From Ahaetulla prasina (lineage: Eukaryota > Chordata > Lepidosauria > Squamata > Colubridae): a stretch of 64,000 nt of DNA. The stretch covers positions 157,874,438 through 157,938,437 of the forward strand of contig NC_080540.1 in NCBI RefSeq assembly GCF_028640845.1, read 5' to 3'. The notes beneath the pieces were generated by a model that was given only the letters and a program-made list of their open reading frames with translations, was not told where the DNA came from and searched no databases. Both the position numbers and the translations under genes were made by a program. The first letter of the stretch is position 1. Every line of letters starts with the position of its first letter. Of the stretch, positions 1 through 12,000 are shown piece by piece.

Positions 1-71
1 CAAGGGCTCGATCTATAACGCGGATGGCAATGGTCATGAGAGTCCAGCATTTGGAACAGATCTCTGCGGAG
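1..71 (-). CDS. PRIM1: PRIM1 exon 4 (partial, cut by window edge)
   Basis: The acceptor CTTCAG lies at 72-77. The exon continues exon 3 in frame with [18 protein letters not shown] and then VIDRAL. It holds the last two zinc-site cysteines (C128, C131). It is too short at the window edge to stand alone as an open frame. Confidence 0.9.
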
Positions 72-3000
72 CTGAAGGAGACAAATGATTCCTACTCGTA
101 TAAAGGACTTACAAGATCATGTAAACATCGTAGTCAATAGGTAATCTTTCGCTTATAACCACTCGTTTTTAGTGACTGTTCAGTTACAATGGCACTGAAA
201 AAAGTGACTTATAATTGTTTTTTACGGCCATTGCAGCATCCTCATGGTCGCTAATTGAAATTCAGATGCTTGATTCATATTGGTGACAGATGCAATATTC
301 TAGGATCACGTGATCCTTTGATAAGCAAAATCTATAGAGAAGCCAGATTCACTTAACAACTGTATTACTAATTTAACAACTGTAATGATTGCCTTAACAG
401 CTGTGGCAAAAGTCATAAAATTGGGCAAAACTCACTCCCAGCTGTCTCGTTTAGCAACAGTCGTAAGTTGACCTGTACCGTACAGTCTTGAATTCTCTTC
501 CGGCTTGTCAATATGGCCAGTGGTAAGGATGGAATTTTTAGTGCCACAGTATGATTTAGGTAATTCATGCTAATATACCTACCAATAAATGCACTTATTA
601 GAACCAGCTTTATTTCCAAGCACTGGTTTGAGTTGCATATGTTGACTTAATCACATGGCTTACAAAAGAAGGCAGAAAAGCAGAATGCCTTCCCACCAAT
701 GTCTTGGACAGTAGAATTGTGGTAGAATTGTTGCCTTGAGATTTTAAAAATAAATATAGCTAAACGAAGCTGGGAATGAGAACTCTTTGTTCAGGATGGG
801 AAGATCTAGTTTCTCAGAGGCAACTGACAATACAGGAAGTCGTTTTTATTATCTTGTCCCCTGGCAATCTTCCCTTCCTGTTGACATAAAATATATCATA
901 AAGTTTGGAATCAGGTACAATAACCGCGTGTATGTTTGAGTGAAAATAAGGTCAATTGTGTGCAGTGGGGTTTACTGTTGAGAAGTATTTATAATACTGC
1001 AGCCCAAGGGATTCTATTATTCAGAAAACCAATCTTTTTGTAGCTCAGAGGCAGAGACTTTTCCAGGAAGGGCCATCTGAACAGTCTGTAGATCCAAGTA
1101 CAGTACATCATGTTCTTTCTGCATAATATTTTTCCCATTATGAATTGGCTAATGAATATCAAATAATGATCGCAGAAAGGTAAGAGTACCTGCAGCATTG
1201 CCTAACATCATCATAATCTGTCAGATCTATATCAAACACCAATTCCTTTTCTTGAGCTTGAAAAGCACCCATGTGGATGGTGTTATGCTGGACAGGCTGC
1301 AAAGAAACAAACAAAATACAACCCAGAATGAGCTCAAGTATTAGCATGATACTATAATTTATAATCTAAATTTCATTCCTTCATAACATTTCAGGCTTCT
1401 GCATTTTTTATTTTGTTAAAATCATGCTTGGCCACTGATATGCTGTTGTGTCATTTTCAGCCATTCAAACAACACATCACAGAGGAAAGGTTTGAGGCAG
1501 GGGTGAAATCTAAAATTTTTCCCTACCGTTTCTGTGGGCGTGGCTTAATTGGTGGTCAGATGACTGGGTGGGCGTGGCCAACAACAATAAATAATAAAAA
1601 TAATAAACAAAGTATACAAAACTATAAGCGGTACCAAAACCCAACTTTCACACTTTACACACACACACAACACAACACGACTCACACACACTGTAAAAGC
1701 AGCTGCACTTCACCCAGAATGGCCCCTGCAACAAGCAGGAACCTCACACTTTCACACTTTACACACACACAACACAACTGACTCACACACACACAAAATG
1801 CCACATACAGCTTTGTGAGATTTTGTGTGTTTGTGTAGTTAGAGTGAAACACTACAGAAACACACCAAATTTCAGAAAGCTGCACAAATATTTTATTTTA
1901 TTATTTTTATTTATTTTTTTAGATCGGGGGTCTCCAACTTTAGTAGCTTTAGGTTTGTGGACTTCAAATCCCAGAGTTCCTCATTCAGCAAAGCAGGATG
2001 TAATCAGTAGCTGAAGTAAGCATTGCGTTGCCAGCCCGAAAGGAGCAGTATGCAGTAATTATAGGTAAGTGAGGAGGGGGAATTGGCTGGGCATGGGTGG
2101 GGGCTCTTGTAAGTGGGGGCTGTTAAAAAGTGATTTTAAAAACCTGCTAGGATCAGGAAACTCCTCTGGGATCGCCAGAGGAAAAAAGTTTTAAAGTCAG
2201 CTCCTCTGACGATCTCAGCTGAAGTTCCCTCATAGCAGCCCAGAACTTCTTAAAATAATTGTTTTAAGATGTAGAAAACATGAACTTCCGGTTTTGGCTC
2301 CGCTTCGTGAAGAAGCAGCAATGATTTAGCTGCTAACTCCCTAGTCTGTAAAGCTGTCAGGACATCATAAATCTGAGTCCGACAGCTTGGATTCTTTCCT
2401 TCGGGCAAAGGAGGAAAGTTGAGCAATTAGGTTTGAGGTAGAGATGCCCTAATAAGCTTTTAAAGCTTGTGGGAAGTTCTCCTTCTATAACCTGAGATGC
2501 CCTAATAAGCTTTTAAAGCTTGTGGGAAGTTCTCCTTCTATAACCTGATAAGCTCCTGGCTAGGAGAGGCATTTGCCTTTATGGCAAACAAACGAAGCGT
2601 CCAATCTCCACGACAGGAATTGCTTTAATGATGGATTGGAACGTGGACGGAGCAGAAACTGGCGTTCTAGCACCTGTTTGTAAGAAGATTGTGAGCCCCT
2701 GAGGATTTATTTGCTGCGAAGATAGGAGAGAAGAAAGCAAATGGCGGTTTTGTGGAATGTGTGTTTTGAAAACGAAAGTAGAAATGCTTACTAACGGCTA
2801 GTGTTGAAATAGAAGAAAGAAGATACACAGAAACATACTGACTAAACGGAAGATATGAGAATTTTATGATTTATATCTTTTCTTTTTCTTTGGGATTATA
2901 CTGATTTAGAAGAAAGGTTTTTTGAAATTTTTTCTTTTCTAAATATTTTTTCTTTTCTCTTGACCTGTTATTAAGTTATATTTTAAAAAAAAAGGCTTTT

Positions 3001-6000
3001 AAGCAAATAGTGCTAAAAGTGTGTTGAAAAAGAAGATATATAGGAAGATACTGACTAATTGGAAGAAATGAGAATCTTATGATTTATATTTTTTCTTCTT
3101 CCTTGGGATTATAGTGATTTAGAAGATAAGTTTTTTGAAACTTTTTTTTATAATTTTTTTCTTTCTTTTTCTTGGTCTATTATTAAGTTATCCTTTTTTT
3201 AAAAAATCGCTTTTAAGCAAATAGTGCCAAAAGTTATTAAAAACTTTGAAATTTCTTCAGCTCAGATTCAAAAATTAAAAGAAGAAATCAAAAAGGAAGT
3301 AAGAAATTTTTTACAGGAGATTTTGGAGAGTCACTTTTAGAAATAGATCAAAATTTGATGAAATAGAGAAAGAGATGTTGGATTTCAAGGAAGTGGTGGA
3401 AGAGCAGAAGAGGAAATGAAAATGGTAAAGGATGCAATTGCAAATATTAAGTTCTTGTATTCAGATGCAGGATGATCTTGCAGAATTTAATAAAGCTAAT
3501 TTAGAGCTGCAAAGGAAAATAGAAGAAATTCAAAAAGATCAAAACAATTGGAACTTAGATAATAAGATGGAAGATATAAAGGCAAAGGTAGATAGGGCAG
3601 ATGAAGAAAGAGTAATATTACAATATAGATTAATGGAATATGCTATAAGGGTGAGGGGGTTGAAACAAAATAGGAAGGAAAACTTAAAGGAGATTTTTAC
3701 GCAAGCCTTTGCACAGATAAAGGGTGTGGAGCCAGAAGATTTTGAGACTAATATTGAAAGAATTTATCGTGTTAATTCTTGGTGGGCAAGACAAAATAGA
3801 GTACCTAGGGATGTGGTTATTTATTTTACAACTAAAAAGGTTAGGTATGAAATTTTGCAAGCCTTTTATAAAAATAAATTTCAGATATTGGGACAAGATA
3901 TAAAAATGATGAAGGAAATTCCTCCTAAAATGTTAAGAAATAGAAGAGAATTTGCTTTTTTGGTGGATGAGTTTAAGAAATATCAGATACATTTTAGATG
4001 GGAAGTCCCAATGGGTTTGTCAGTGAATTTTAGAGGTAGAAAGTATTTTCTTAATTCAGTTATGAAAGCGAGACATTTTTATATTAATGTTTTAAAGAGT
4101 GGGAATCCTTTGTTGTTAGATGCTAAGTTAACTGGTTTGGAAATGATGGAAAATAGAATGGGAGAGGGGAGGAATGTTTAAGATGTGAATAGGATGATTA
4201 TGGTTAATTTTTGGAATTGATTTGTTTAGGATATAAATTATAGGATTTTGTTATTTGCTATTTGTATGGTATAAATCTATAGGATGATATTACTCAATTG
4301 TGAAGGTTGGAAAGTGAAATTTATGAATTTTAGATAATGTGGACGTAATGATTTTAATTGTTTACTGTTATATTGTGGATGTAGTTTAAATGATTATTTG
4401 CTTGATATTTGATTGATGGAGTAGTATTGGAAGACTGAATATTAAATCTTATGACAATTGAAGAAATATATAAGTGATGAAAATTTGAATTTGAGAAGTT
4501 GGATTGTAACTTAAGAAATGGACTTATGAAATTTGAAGGAATATACAAGTGGTCGGAAAAAAAAAATTTGAACTTTAGAAGATGGACTAATTTTTAAAAT
4601 GGACTGTAAGAAGAATGGACATTAAATGTTATGGCAATTGAAGAAATATATAAGTGATAAAAATTTGAGTTCAAGAAGATGGACTGTAATTTGAGAAATG
4701 GATTTATGAGATTTGAAGGAATGTACAAGTGGAAAAAAAATTGAATTTGAGAAGATGGATTAATTTTAAAAATGGACTGTAAGAAGAAATAATATGTGAA
4801 GTTGGTATTGTTTCTTTTCTTTTTTTATTATTCTTTCCTATCTTTTTATTTTTATTGTGAGGGGATCTATAGTTTTAAATTTTTTAAGGTGGGAGGTTAT
4901 GTATATTTTGTATACTTTAGCTTGTGATTGTTGGTCATAATACCCGGTATTTGCTCTGGGAAGTCTGGGGGGAGGGGAGGAGGGGAATTGGCTGGGCATG
5001 GGTGGGGGCTCTTGTAAGTGGGGGCTGTTAAAAAGTGATTTTAAAAACCTGCTAGGATCAGGAAACTCCTCTGGGATCGCCAGAGGAAAAAAGTTTTAAA
5101 GTCAGCTCCTCTGACGATCTCAGCTGAAGTTCCCTCATAGCAGCCCAGAACTTCTTAAAATAATTGTTTTAAGATGTAGAAAACATGAACTTCCGGTTTT
5201 GGCTCCGCTTCGTGAAGAAGCAGCAATGATTTAGCTGCTAACTCCCTAGTCTGTAAAGCTGTCAGGACATCATAAATCTGAGTCCGACAGCTTGGATTCT
5301 TTCCTTCGGGCAAAGGAGGAAAGTTGAGCAATTAGGTTTGAGGTAGAGATGCCCTAATAAGCTTTTAAAGCTTGTGGGAAGTTCTCCTTCTATAACCTGA
5401 GATGCCCTAATAAGCTTTTAAAGCTTGTGGGAAGTTCTCCTTCTATAACCTGATAAGCTCCTGGCTAGGAGAGGCATTTGCCTTTATGGCAAACAAACGA
5501 AGCGTCCAATTTCCACGACAGGAATTGCTTTAATGATGGATTGGAACGTGGACGGAGCAGAAACTGGCGTTCTAGCACCTGTTTGTAAGAAGACTGTGAG
5601 CCCCTGAGGATTTATTTGCTGCGAAGATAGGAGAGAAGAAAGCAAATGGCGGTTTTGTGGAATGTGTGTTCTGAAAACGAAAGTAGAAATGCTTACTAAC
5701 GGCTAGTGTTGAAATAGAAGAAAGAAGATACACAGAAACATACTGACTAAACGGAAGATATGAGAATTTTATGTTTTATATCTTTTCTTTTTCTTTGGGA
5801 TTATACTGATTTAGAAGAAAGGTTTTTTGAAATTTTTTCTTTTCTAAATATTTTTTCTTTTCTCTTGACCTGTTATTAAGTTATATTTAAAAAAAAAAAG
5901 GCTTTTAAGCAAATAGTGCTAAAAGTGTGTTGAAAAAGAAGATATATAGGAAGATACTGACTAATTGGAAGAAATGAGAATCTTATGATTTATATTTTTT

Positions 6001-9000
6001 CTTCTTCCTTGGGATTATAATGATTTAGAAGATAAGTTTTTTGAAACTTTCTTTTATAATTTTCTTTCTTTCTTTTTCTTGGTCTATTATTAAGTTATCC
6101 TTTTTTTAAAAAATCGCTTTTAAGCAAATAGTGCCAAAAGTTATTAAAAACTTTGAAATTTCTTCAGCTCAGATTCAAAAATTAAAAGAAGAAATCAAAA
6201 AGGAAGTAAGAAATTTTTTACAGGAGTTTTTGGAGAGTCACTTTTTAGAAATAGATCAAAAATTTGACGAAATAGAGAAAGAGATGTTGGATTTCAAGGA
6301 AGTGGTGGAAGAGCAGAAGAGGGAAATGAAAATGGTAAAGGATGCAATTGCGCAAATATTAAGTTCTTGTATTCAGATGCAGGATGATCTTGCAGAATTT
6401 AATAAAGCTAATTTAGAGCTGCAAAGGAAAATAGAAGAAATTCAAAAAGATCAAAACAATTGGAACTTAGATAATAAGATGGAAGATATAAAGGCAAAGG
6501 TAGATAGGGCAGATGAAGAAAGAGTAATATTACAATATAGATTAATGGAATATGCTATAAGGGTGAGGGGGTTGAAACAAAATAGGAAGGAAAATTTAAA
6601 GGAGATTTTTACGCAAGCCTTTGCACAGATAAAGGGTGTGGAGCCAGAAGATTTTGAGACTAATATTGAAAGAATTTATCGTGTTAATTCTTGGTGGGCA
6701 AGACAAAATAGAGTACCTAGGGATGTGGTTATTTATTTTACAACTAAAAAGGTTAGGTATGAAATTTTGCAAGCCTTTTATAAAAATAAATTTCAGATAT
6801 TGGGACAAGATATAAAAATGATGAAGGAAATTCCTCCTAAAATGTTAAGAAACAGAAGAGAATTTGCTTTTTTGGTGGATGAGTTTAAGAAATATCAGAT
6901 ATATTTTAGATGGGAAGTCCCAATGGGTTTGTCAGTGAATTTTAGAGGTAGAAAGTATTTTCTTAATTCAGTTATGAAAGCGAGACATTTTTATATTAAT
7001 GTTTTAAAGAGTGGGAATCCTTTGTTGTTAGATGCTAAGTTAACTGGTTTGGAAATGATGGAAAATAGAATGGGAGAGGGGAGGAATGTTTAAGATGTGA
7101 ATAGGATGATTATGGTTAATTTTTGGAATTGATTTGTTTAGGATATAAATTATAGGATTTTTGTTATTTGCTATTTGTATGGTATAAATCTATGGGATGA
7201 TATTACTCAATTGTGAAGGATGGAAAGTGAAATTTATGAATTTAGATAATGTGGATGTAATGATTTTAATTGTTTACTGTTATATTGTGGATGTAGTTTA
7301 AATGATTATTTGCTTGATATTTGATTGATGGAGTAGTATTGGAAGACTGAATATTAAATCTTATGACAATTGAAAAAATATATAAGTGATGAAAATTTGA
7401 ATTTGAGAAGCTGGATTGTAATTTAAGAAATGGACTTATGAAATTTGAAGGAATACACAAGTGGTGGAAAAATAAATAAAAATTTGAACTTTAGAAGATG
7501 GACTAATTTTTAAAATGGACTGTAAGAAGAATGGACATTAAATGTTATGGCAATTGCAGAAATATATAAGTGATAAAAATTTGAGTTCGAGAAAATGGAC
7601 TGTAATTTGAGAAATGGACTTATGAAATTTGAAGGAATATACAAGTGGGGAAAAAAATCAAATTTGAGAAGATGGATTAATTTTAAAAATGGACTGTAAG
7701 AAGAAGTAATATGTGAAGTTGGTATTGTTTCTTTTCTCTTTTTTTATTATTCTTTCCTATCTTTTTATTTTTATTGTGAGGGGATCTATAGTTTTAAATT
7801 TTTTAAGGTGGGAGGTTATGTATATTTTGTATACTTTAGCTTGTGATTGTTGGTTATAATACCGGTATTTGCTCTGGGAAGTCTGGGGGGAGGGGAGGAG
7901 GGGAAGGGAAATGAATCAACAAGTGATACATGGACTGATTATTAATGTACAGTAATTTTGAAGATATGAAATTAAAAATTTAAAATGATATTGGGGATGC
8001 TCGACTGCCATTTCAGGAAGAAAAGGAGAGGAGTAGAAGGAGGAAGAAAGTAGATAGGAAAGTGTAGAGAAGGAGGGAAGAAAGTAGGTAGGAAAGTGTA
8101 GAGAAGGAGGAGGGGAATAAGAGGGTTAGATAAGGTGGAAGAAGGGAGGAGTGGAGAAGGAGGAGAGGAAGTAGTAAAGTGAAGGGGATGAAGGATAAGG
8201 GAAAGTAGTAGAGGGTAGAGAGGGAAGTTGTGTAGTAAGGAAGTGGCAGTCGGGTAGGCCTGAATTAGTAATAAATAAAAATTAATGATTAATGATGGAT
8301 AATAGTTTGTACATAAATATGATGTTGAAAAATGGAAATAAAAAATTATGTATAAAAAAAAAAGATGTAGAAAACATGTTTTTTAAGGTTCTGGTGATGA
8401 GGAACTCAGCTGGGATGGCCAGAGGAGCCTTTTAAAGCCCCCCCCCTTTTCCTTTTTTCCCCTTCGGCTGAAGAAGTTTTTTTAAAAAAACTTTTAAAGT
8501 GTTCTGATGATCTCTGCTCAGCCCCGCGATCATCAGGTTTTTTTTTTTTTTTAACTTTTAAAGGCATGTTTTGGCTGAAGTAAAACTTTTAAAAGTAAAA
8601 AAAAAAAAAACTTCTGCTGATGGTGCGGCTCAGCAGAGGTGGGGGGTGGGAGCAGGGATTTTTGCTACCGGTCCTCCGAACCAGCAGCTGCCATTGCTAC
8701 CTAATCGGGAGAGCCGGTGCGAACCAGGAGCATTTCACCCCTGGTTTGAGGTCTGGATAGGAAGCATTCAGGAATGGCTGCAGAGATTTTTCAGGGTCAT
8801 TCGCTGTTATAGGAGGTTGGATAACAGTTAGTTGATGTTCCAACTGACATACAAGAATAAATAATAAAGAGTGATAATTATTCCCAGATTATATATACTG
8901 TATTTTTCAGAGTATAAGACGCACCGGAGTATAAGATGCCCCTTATTTTTTGAGGAGAAAAGTAAGAAAAAAGCTGATTGGCAGGTGGATCGGCCTCCCG

Positions 9001-12000
9001 GAATACCCCCAATCAGCTGTTCCCAGAGGTGAATTTTAGCAACAGGTTCCTTGGTTGTGAGCTCTGTGCCTTGCTTTTTTTCTGTTTCAGAAAACTCTGA
9101 ACTTTTTTCTGCCTCTGAAAGCCTCCGAAACAGAACTTCAGAAAAAAAGCCTCTGAAGCTCTGTTTGGAGCTTCTTTTCTGAAGTTCTGTTTGGGGGCTT
9201 CTTTTCTGAACCTTCGTTTCAGATGCTTTTTTCAGTCTCTGAAACCTCTGTTTGAGAAGCTGGGCGGGGCTACATTCAGAGTATAAGATGCACCCAGATC
9301 TTCACCCTCTTATTTTGGAGAAAAAGGTGTGTCTTATACTCCAAAAAATACATTAATCGGTACAAATCCTTTTCTAAATTCTTATTTAGAGTATAAAAGC
9401 TGAATGACAGCACTACCAAATTACCAATTTTCTGCATGTATCCCAATATAGGTAATCCTCGACTTACGACCATAATCAAGCCCAGAATTTATGTTGCTAA
9501 GCGAGAAATATGTTAAGTGAGTTTTGCCCTATTTTATGACTTTTCTTGACGCATTTGTTAAGCGAATCACTGCAGTTGTTAAGTTAGTAAGAGGGCTGTT
9601 AAGTGAATCTGGCTTCCCCATTGAGTTTGCTTGTCAGAAGGTCACAAAAGTGATCACATGACACAGCAACCATCGTAAGTATGAACCAGTTGTCAAGCAT
9701 CCAAATGTAAACCATGTGACCACGGGGATACTGCAACAATCGTAAGTTTCAAAAATGGTCATAAATCACCATGATCAATTTGAACGGTCACTAAGTGAAC
9801 TGTTGTAAGTCGAGGACTACCTGTACTGTATACTTGTGAATAGTAAACGCATGGATGTTCAGGTAACATACCAGGACAGCTTTCATCTGTTAATCCCCAT
9901 AGGTTTGACATATTAATAACATCAACAAAGAAAAAAGGAGACTTTATTTGGCCAAGTGTAATTAGACACACAAGGAATTTGTCTCTGATGCAGAAGCTCA
10001 CAAGTGTACATGCAAAGCAATAGAATCATCATCATGGTTGGAGTAAAGAAGATAAAAAGAATAAGTGATAATACAACAGCCATACTACATGGGTAAATAT
10101 ACATAGACATTGGACAGCACTGTAAGAATTTGGTGTTCAGATTGATGGCATGAGGGGAAAAACTCTCCCTGTGTCTAGTTGATTTGGCATGCAATGCCCT
10201 GTAGTGCCGCTCCAAGGGGAGGAATTAAAACAGTTTATGTCCATGGTATCTTCTCAGCCCTCCTTCTCACCCACGCAATATACAAAATAAATATACAATA
10301 TATAAGTAAAAGACAAGAACTGTAAAGTTAATTCTGTAGTTTATCTTGGTTTAGCATTATGTTCACATGGGCTTCCTGAATGGCTTATTTTAGGGAAGTT
10401 TACTGATTACAACTGTGGCTTAATGCAAAGAACTAATTATATTTTTTGATTTTCTGATTTGTACTTGAACCATACAAATCTCAAAATAATGCTTAAGAAG
10501 TAAGAGTAGAACAGAAAAAAAAGCAGAAAGTCAAAGCAGCATTCCTACACCTATTTTTAACATTATTTATTTATTTATTTATTTAATCATATTTGTATAC
10601 CGCCCTATCTCCCGAGGGACTAACAGGCACTTAAAAACACATAAATACAGAGTAAAAACAATTAAAAAACTTATTCTAAAAGCCAAAAATTTAAAAATAT
10701 AAAAATAAAACCCAGTTTAAAACCCGTAAATTTAAAATTTAACTCAGTCCTATGCAAATAAATAAGTGTGTTTTAAGCTCGTGGCGGAAGGTCCGAAGGT
10801 CCGGAAGCTGACGAAGTCCTGGGGGTAGTTCGTTCCAGAGGGTGGGAGCCCCCACAGAGAAGGCCCTTCCCCTGGGCGCCGCCAGACGACATTGCCTCGC
10901 TGACGGCACCCTGAAGAGTCCCTCTCTATGAGAGCGCACGGGTCGGTGAGAGGTATTCGGTAGCAGTAGGCGGTCCCGTAAGTAACCCGGCCCTATGCCA
11001 TGGAGCGCTTTAAAGGTGGTCACCAAAACCTTGAAGCGCACCCGGAAGGCCACAGGTAGCCAGTGCAGTCTGCGCAGGATAGGTGTCATGCGGGAGCCAC
11101 GAGGGGCTCCCTCTATCACCCGCGCAGCCGCATTCTGGACTAACTGCAGCCTCTGGATGCCCTTCAAGGGGAGCCCCATGTAGAGAGCATTGCAGTAATC
11201 CAGGCGAGACGTCACGAGTGCGTGAGTGACCGTGCATAGGGCAACATGATACATGAATGTAACAGAAATCTGACAAACATTGTATATACTTGCAATATGT
11301 TTATGTAGGGACAGCACATTTTTCATGGTACTTTTGTTCAACATTTGAGGGCTTGCTTATCTAAAGATAGGCTTATCTGAGAGTATATGGAATATATGGG
11401 TATTTTTTTAAAAGCTGAGGGAAAAACCTATCGTATATATTCATGGATAAGACCATCTGCAGGTAAGCCAAACCCAATTTTTGGGGTGTATTTTGGCACA
11501 TAAAATTGTCATCTTATCTGTGATTATATACATGCTAGTAGTTTCAAAACTAAACTGATATTATCTGAGGGATGAACGAAGTATGTTTCTATTTGTCTGT
11601 TCACAGAGAAAAGGGGATCAACCTTTCTCCAAAGCACCTGAGGGCAGGACAAGAAGTAACAGATGGAAGCTTTTCAAGGAAAAATCCAATCTAGAACTAA
11701 GGAGAAATTTCCTGACAGTGGTAACAATTAATTAGTGGAACAGCTTGCCTCCAGAAGTTGTGGATGCTTCCTTACTGGTTTTAAGAAAAGATTGAACAGC
11801 CATTTATCTGGAATGGTACAGGGTTTCCTGCTTAAGCAGGGGGTTGGACTAGAAGACCTCCAAGATCCCTTCCAATTCTGCATTAAATCTCCTTTACAAA
11901 CCATCAATAATCATATTGCACAATAGCAGCCTTCCTTAAATGTTATCCTCCAAGTATGCTGAGATGCTCTAGGCACTTTGGGGGATTATAATTTGAATAG

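Larger units (their letters stand above)
2083..4987 (+). repeat. Tandem duplication unit 1 (hAT flank + truncated ORF1-only L1)
   Basis: Nearly identical to 4988-7905. It contains 200 bp of hAT sequence, the 17-bp L1 target site (2266-2282) and the L1 derivative from 2283 to just before its G-rich 3' tail. The junction at 4970-4990 fuses the L1 tail motif GGAGGAGGGGAA to hAT sequence TTGGCTGGGC. Confidence 0.88.
2283..4987 (+). mobile_element. ORF1-only L1 derivative, 3'-truncated tandem copy
   Basis: Copy of the element at 5188. It begins after the same target site (2266-2282) and is cut at the tandem-duplication junction, so it lacks the purine tail and poly(A). Confidence 0.85.
5188..8361 (+). 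mobile_element. ORF1-only L1 derivative (half-LINE, HAL1-like), full-length copy
   Basis: Non-autonomous retrotransposon. It begins AACTTCCGGTTTTGGCTCCG, the same start as the full L1 at 32967. It has a 5' region with duplicated blocks, one long ORF1, about 600 bp of AT-rich sequence with an internal repeat, an L1-like 3' UTR (TGCTCTGGGAAGTCTGGGG then a polypurine block) and poly(A). It is flanked by the 17-bp duplication AAGATGTAGAAAACATG at 5171-5187 and 8362-8378, typical of L1 target-primed insertion. No reverse-transcriptase motif lies between ORF1 and the 3' UTR, so it must have moved in trans. Confidence 0.85.
1498..8743. mobile_element. hAT-type DNA element, secondarily expanded to 7.2 kb by nested insertions
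   Basis: Starts CAGGGGTGAAATC and ends with CATTTCACCCCTG, the inverted counterpart. It is flanked by the 8-bp duplication GTTTGAGG at 1490-1497 and 8744-8751, as expected for hAT. The left internal part (TACCGTTTCTGTGGGCGTGGC) matches the MITE family at 15699, 47427, 55318 and 62727. The original element is about 1498-2282 plus 8379-8743. Everything between is an L1-derived insertion and its duplication. Confidence 0.8.
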
